From assembly GCA_005240015.1 (NCBI GenBank), contig SBBV01000062.1, forward strand, positions 1-7,711: a DNA stretch of 7,711 bases, written 5' to 3'. The translations under genes and the position numbers were made by a program. This stretch comes from Candidatus Odyssella thessalonicensis. Lineage in GTDB: Bacteria; Pseudomonadota; Alphaproteobacteria; Bin65. The notes beneath the pieces are model-generated. The model saw only the letters and a list, made by a program, of their open reading frames with translations, did not search any database and was not told the origin of the DNA. The first letter of the stretch is position 1, and the number at the start of each line of letters is the position of its first letter. Positions 5,467 to 7,711 of the stretch are shown piece after piece.

Positions 5467-6866
5467 CCGCGACCGATCTCGCACTCGCCTCCGCCACCGA
5501 GCTCTTGCGTCTCTACAGAGCGAAGAAGGCCTCGCCGGTCGAGGCGGCCAAGGCGGCGCTGGCGCGCATCGCCAGGCACAATCCCGCGCTGAACGCGTTC
5601 GTGCTCGTCGACGAGAAGGCGGCGCTCGCCGCGGCGCGCGCGTCGGAAAAGCGCTGGGCGAAGAAGAAGCCGCTCGGCCTCGTCGACGGTATCCCGACCA
5701 CGATCAAGGACATCATCCTCACCAGGGGCTGGCCGACCTTGCGCGGCTCGCTCACCGTCGATCCGCATCAGCCCTGGAGCGACGATGCGCCGGTGACGGC
5801 GCGCCTGAAGGAAGCGGGCGCCGTGCTGCTCGGCAAGACGACGACGCCGGAATTCGGCTGGAAGGGTGTCACCGACAGCCCGCTCACCGGGATCACGCGC
5901 AACCCGTGGAATCCGGAGACGACGCCGGGCGGCTCCTCGGGCGGCGCCGCGGTGGCGGCGGCGATGGGCATGGGTGCGCTCCACATCGGCACCGACGGCG
6001 GCGGCTCGATCCGCATCCCCGCGGCCTTCACCGGCATCTTCGGCATCAAGCAGACCTTCGGCCGCGTGCCGGCCTGGCCGCTCTCGCCGTTCGGCACGCT
6101 CGCCAACGTCGGACCGATGACGCGCACGGTCGCCGACGCGGCGCTGATGCTGACCGTGTTGGCGCGGCCGGACTGGCGCGACTGGTATGCGCCGAAGCAG
6201 CCCGGGCAGGACTTCACCAAGGGCCTCGACGGCGGGGTCAAGGGTCTCCGCATCGCCTGGAGCCCCACGCTCGGCGGCAAGCGCGTGATGCCGGGCGTCG
6301 CCGCCAGGGCCGCCGCGGCGGCGAAGGTGTTCAAGCAGCTCGGCGCCCGCGTCGAAACGGCCGAGCCCGATATCGGGCCGGCCGACGACATCTTCATGAA
6401 GCACTGGTTCTCGACCGCCCATGTCATCGTCGAGGGCATCGCGCCCGAAAAGCGCCACCTCGTCGATCCCGGCCTGATCGAGACGGCCCGCGTCGGCAGC
6501 ACCTATTCAACCGCCGACTACGTCCGCGCGCAGATGGCGCGACGCGAGCTGGGCTTCCGCGTCAATCGTTTCTTCCAGAAATACGACCTCCTGCTGACGC
6601 CGATGCTGTCGGTCACGGCCTTCGGCGTCGGCAAGGTGGCGCCCGAGCCGCCGGGGGAAAGCGCCTGGGTGGACTGGACGCCGTTCAGCCATCCGTTCAA
6701 TTTATCGCGTAACCCGGCGGCGAGCGTGCCGTGCGGGTTGGCGGACGGGCTGCCGGTCGGCCTGCAGATCGTCGGCCGGCACGACGAAGACGCGCTGGTG
6801 CTGCGCGCGGCACGTGCGTTCGAGCGGGCGCAACCCTGGAGCCTGCCGCCCGCCGCCACGGCCTAG
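5463..6866 (+). CDS. Amidase-signature family hydrolase
   Basis: 467 residues, the usual length for stand-alone amidase-signature enzymes, which hydrolyse amide and sometimes ester bonds in the cytoplasm. The full Ser-cisSer-Lys triad is visible: K82 in DGIPTTIKD, S158 in TPGGSSGGAA (154-163) and nucleophile S182 in GTDGGGSIRIPAA (176-188). The 24-residue S158-S182 spacing matches characterised members. Other family landmarks are VDGIP, GKTTTPEFGWKG (124-135), NPWNPETT, GIFGIKQTFGRVP and the C-terminal GLADGLPVGLQIVGRHDED. It resembles GatA, but no gatB or gatC is near and the gene lies in a transport/catabolic operon, so a catabolic amidase is more likely. The ATG overlaps the Nudix stop by ATGA, implying coupled translation. 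The C-terminus is a short Pro/Ala tail. Substrate unknown; with the TRAP receptor and lyase next to it, an amide or amidated organic acid is a reasonable guess. Confidence 0.92.
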   Translation: MTATDLALASATELLRLYRAKKASPVEAAKAALARIARHNPALNAFVLVDEKAALAAARASEKRWAKKKPLGLVDGIPTTIKDIILTRGWPTLRGSLTVDPHQPWSDDAPVTARLKEAGAVLLGKTTTPEFGWKGVTDSPLTGITRNPWNPETTPGGSSGGAAVAAAMGMGALHIGTDGGGSIRIPAAFTGIFGIKQTFGRVPAWPLSPFGTLANVGPMTRTVADAALMLTVLARPDWRDWYAPKQPGQDFTKGLDGGVKGLRIAWSPTLGGKRVMPGVAARAAAAAKVFKQLGARVETAEPDIGPADDIFMKHWFSTAHVIVEGIAPEKRHLVDPGLIETARVGSTYSTADYVRAQMARRELGFRVNRFFQKYDLLLTPMLSVTAFGVGKVAPEPPGESAWVDWTPFSHPFNLSRNPAASVPCGLADGLPVGLQIVGRHDEDALVLRAARAFERAQPWSLPPAATA

Positions 6867-6887
6867 CGCGGACGACGGAAGAGGCGC

Positions 6888-7711
6888 ATGGCGAGCGATC
6901 GTATGCACCAACTGGCGCTGCAGTCCGGCCCGCTCGCGGCGGGCCGCGCGGCCGAGCTCGCGCCGACCGGCTGGCGGCAGGGCGCGCTGATCGCCGGCTA
7001 TCTCGGCCTCTACCTGCTGCTCGACTGGGCGAGCATGATCCATCCGTTCCTCGGCTACAACATCACACCGTGGAGCCCGCCGCCCGGCCTGTCGCTGGCG
7101 CTGCTGTTCGTGTTCGGGCTGCGCTACGCGCCGCTGCTGCTTGTGGCGGGCGTGCTTTCGGACACGATCCTGCGCGGGCTCGTCGCCCCGCTCCATGTCT
7201 CGGTGCTGGCCAACCTCATCAACGCCGCCGGCTATACCGCGATCGCGTGGCTCTTGCGCCGGCCGTTGCGGTTCGATCCGACGCTCGGCTCGGTGCGCGA
7301 CCTCGCGCTGCTCGCGGGTGCCGCACTCATCGGCGCGGCCATGGTGGCGATGCTCGTGGTCGGCGTCTACGTGGCACTCGGCGCGCTGCCGGCCGACCGC
7401 TACGGCGAGGCTACGCTGCGCTACTGGGTGGGCGACGCGATCGGCATCGCGGTGACGGCGCCGCTGCTGCTGCGCTTGCGGCAGCTGACGCGCCCGTTGG
7501 TGGGCGTCGCCGAGACGCTGGGCCAAGCCGCCTTGCTGGCGCTCTGCCTCTGGTTCCTCGCCAACGTGTCGCTGCCCGAGAAATTCAAGTTCTTCTACGT
7601 GCTGTTCACGCCCGCGGTGTGGATCGCGGTGCGCGTCGCTCCCGAAATCGTGGGGCTCAAGGTGAGCGCCGACCGGGTGCAAACTACGCAAATCCTCGTA
7701 AACCTTATTAC
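6888..7711 (+). CDS. MASE1-domain membrane sensor protein, probable histidine kinase (3' end missing)
   Basis: The frame is open from the ATG at 6888 to the window end: 274 complete codons and two extra bases. GGAAGAGG (6877-6884) is the ribosome binding site. After a soluble N-terminal stretch of about 30 residues come about seven membrane helices (near 31-50, 67-90, 105-123, 138-166, 179-196, 208-226 and 234-249). The MASE1 pattern is clear: NITPWSPPPGLSLALLF (58-74), GLRYAPLLLVAG, the hallmark YWVGDAIGIAVTAPLLL (179-195) and FYVLFTPAVWIAVR (236-249). MASE1 is a membrane sensory domain placed before PAS, histidine kinase or GGDEF modules. Right after R249 the text switches to VAPEIVGLKVSADR and VQTTQILVNLI, which resembles the approach and N-box of a histidine kinase ATPase domain. 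The eighth helix and any dimerisation/phosphoacceptor domain are absent, so the right end looks deleted or chimeric. The MASE1 part is secure; the kinase assignment rests on about 25 residues. Confidence 0.75.
   Translation, partial: MASDRMHQLALQSGPLAAGRAAELAPTGWRQGALIAGYLGLYLLLDWASMIHPFLGYNITPWSPPPGLSLALLFVFGLRYAPLLLVAGVLSDTILRGLVAPLHVSVLANLINAAGYTAIAWLLRRPLRFDPTLGSVRDLALLAGAALIGAAMVAMLVVGVYVALGALPADRYGEATLRYWVGDAIGIAVTAPLLLRLRQLTRPLVGVAETLGQAALLALCLWFLANVSLPEKFKFFYVLFTPAVWIAVRVAPEIVGLKVSADRVQTTQILVNLI
7635..7711 (+). other. Suspected fusion or assembly junction: MASE1 to histidine-kinase N-box
   Basis: From codon 250 (7635) the protein stops looking like a membrane helix and reads like the segment just before and into a histidine kinase N-box (ADRVQTTQILVNLI). 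The last 32 bases (7680-7711) hold only 12 G or C by hand count, far below the rest of the window. The frame is kept across the join. Either an in-frame deletion has removed the last helix and the phosphoacceptor domain, or unrelated DNA has been joined at a contig end. Confidence 0.5.

Larger units (their letters stand above)
792..6866 (+). other. Probable six-gene operon: lyase, dctPQM, DUF4743-Nudix, amidase
   Basis: Six genes share a strand with intergenic distances of 28, 25, -4, 33 and -4 bases, and no terminator-like hairpin with a T-run lies between them. Two ATGA overlaps (3283-3286 and 5463-5466) indicate translational coupling. The arrangement groups an importer for organic acids with two enzymes that could process the cargo. 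The MASE1 gene, only 21 bases after the amidase, could be co-transcribed but has its own ribosome binding site and an unrelated role. Co-transcription is inferred from spacing only. Confidence 0.7.

Noticed and set aside
5463..6866. Glutamyl-tRNA(Gln) amidotransferase subunit A (GatA).
   Set aside because: The triad is shared by the whole amidase-signature family, and gatB/gatC are absent; the operon context is transport and catabolism.
6702..7691. A minus-strand open frame opposite the amidase end and the MASE1 gene.
   Set aside because: The + strand frame shows family motifs and membrane helices; the antisense product is Arg/Gln/His-rich without domains.

Overview
The window is 7,711 bases of GC-rich DNA (roughly two thirds G+C by eye). 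It carries eight protein-coding genes, all on the + strand and tightly packed. Codons end mostly in G or C. The gene content (a TRAP transporter, a lyase of the isocitrate lyase/PEP mutase superfamily, an amidase-signature enzyme and a DUF4743-Nudix protein) suits a high-GC proteobacterium, most likely an alphaproteobacterium of the Rhodospirillales/Hyphomicrobiales kind. That placement is inferred from composition and gene families, not from a marker gene. Both terminal genes are cut by the window edges, so this may be a whole short contig.

Layout. (1) 1-576: the end of a YceI-like periplasmic lipid-binding protein. (2) 577-791: a 215-base non-coding gap with a long imperfect hairpin (607-665) and a perfect inverted repeat (741-768) around a weak promoter-like sequence. 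(3) 792-6866: six genes that look like one operon: a C-C bond lyase with the KRCGH catalytic loop, a complete TRAP transporter (substrate-binding protein, small membrane subunit, large membrane subunit), a DUF4743-Nudix hydrolase and an amidase-signature hydrolase. Gaps are 25-33 bases or four-base ATGA overlaps. (4) 6888-7711: the start of a MASE1 membrane-sensor protein, cut by the window end.

How the genes may work together. The TRAP system would import an organic acid. The amidase and the lyase are the likely catabolic enzymes, for example hydrolysis of an amide or ester bond and retro-aldol cleavage of a 2-hydroxy or alkylated dicarboxylate. The Nudix protein belongs to a family tied to clean-up of damaged thiamine diphosphate and may be housekeeping. 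The true substrate cannot be read from the sequence.

Most noteworthy: a block of about 310 bases inside the Nudix gene (4705-5016) with clearly foreign codon use and nine GTAC tetramers; a perfect 20-base palindrome that abuts the start codon of the small TRAP subunit; the 59-base hairpin after yceI; and an abrupt join at the right end, where a MASE1 membrane domain runs straight into what looks like the N-box of a histidine kinase. I saw no RNA gene, CRISPR array, insertion sequence or defence system.
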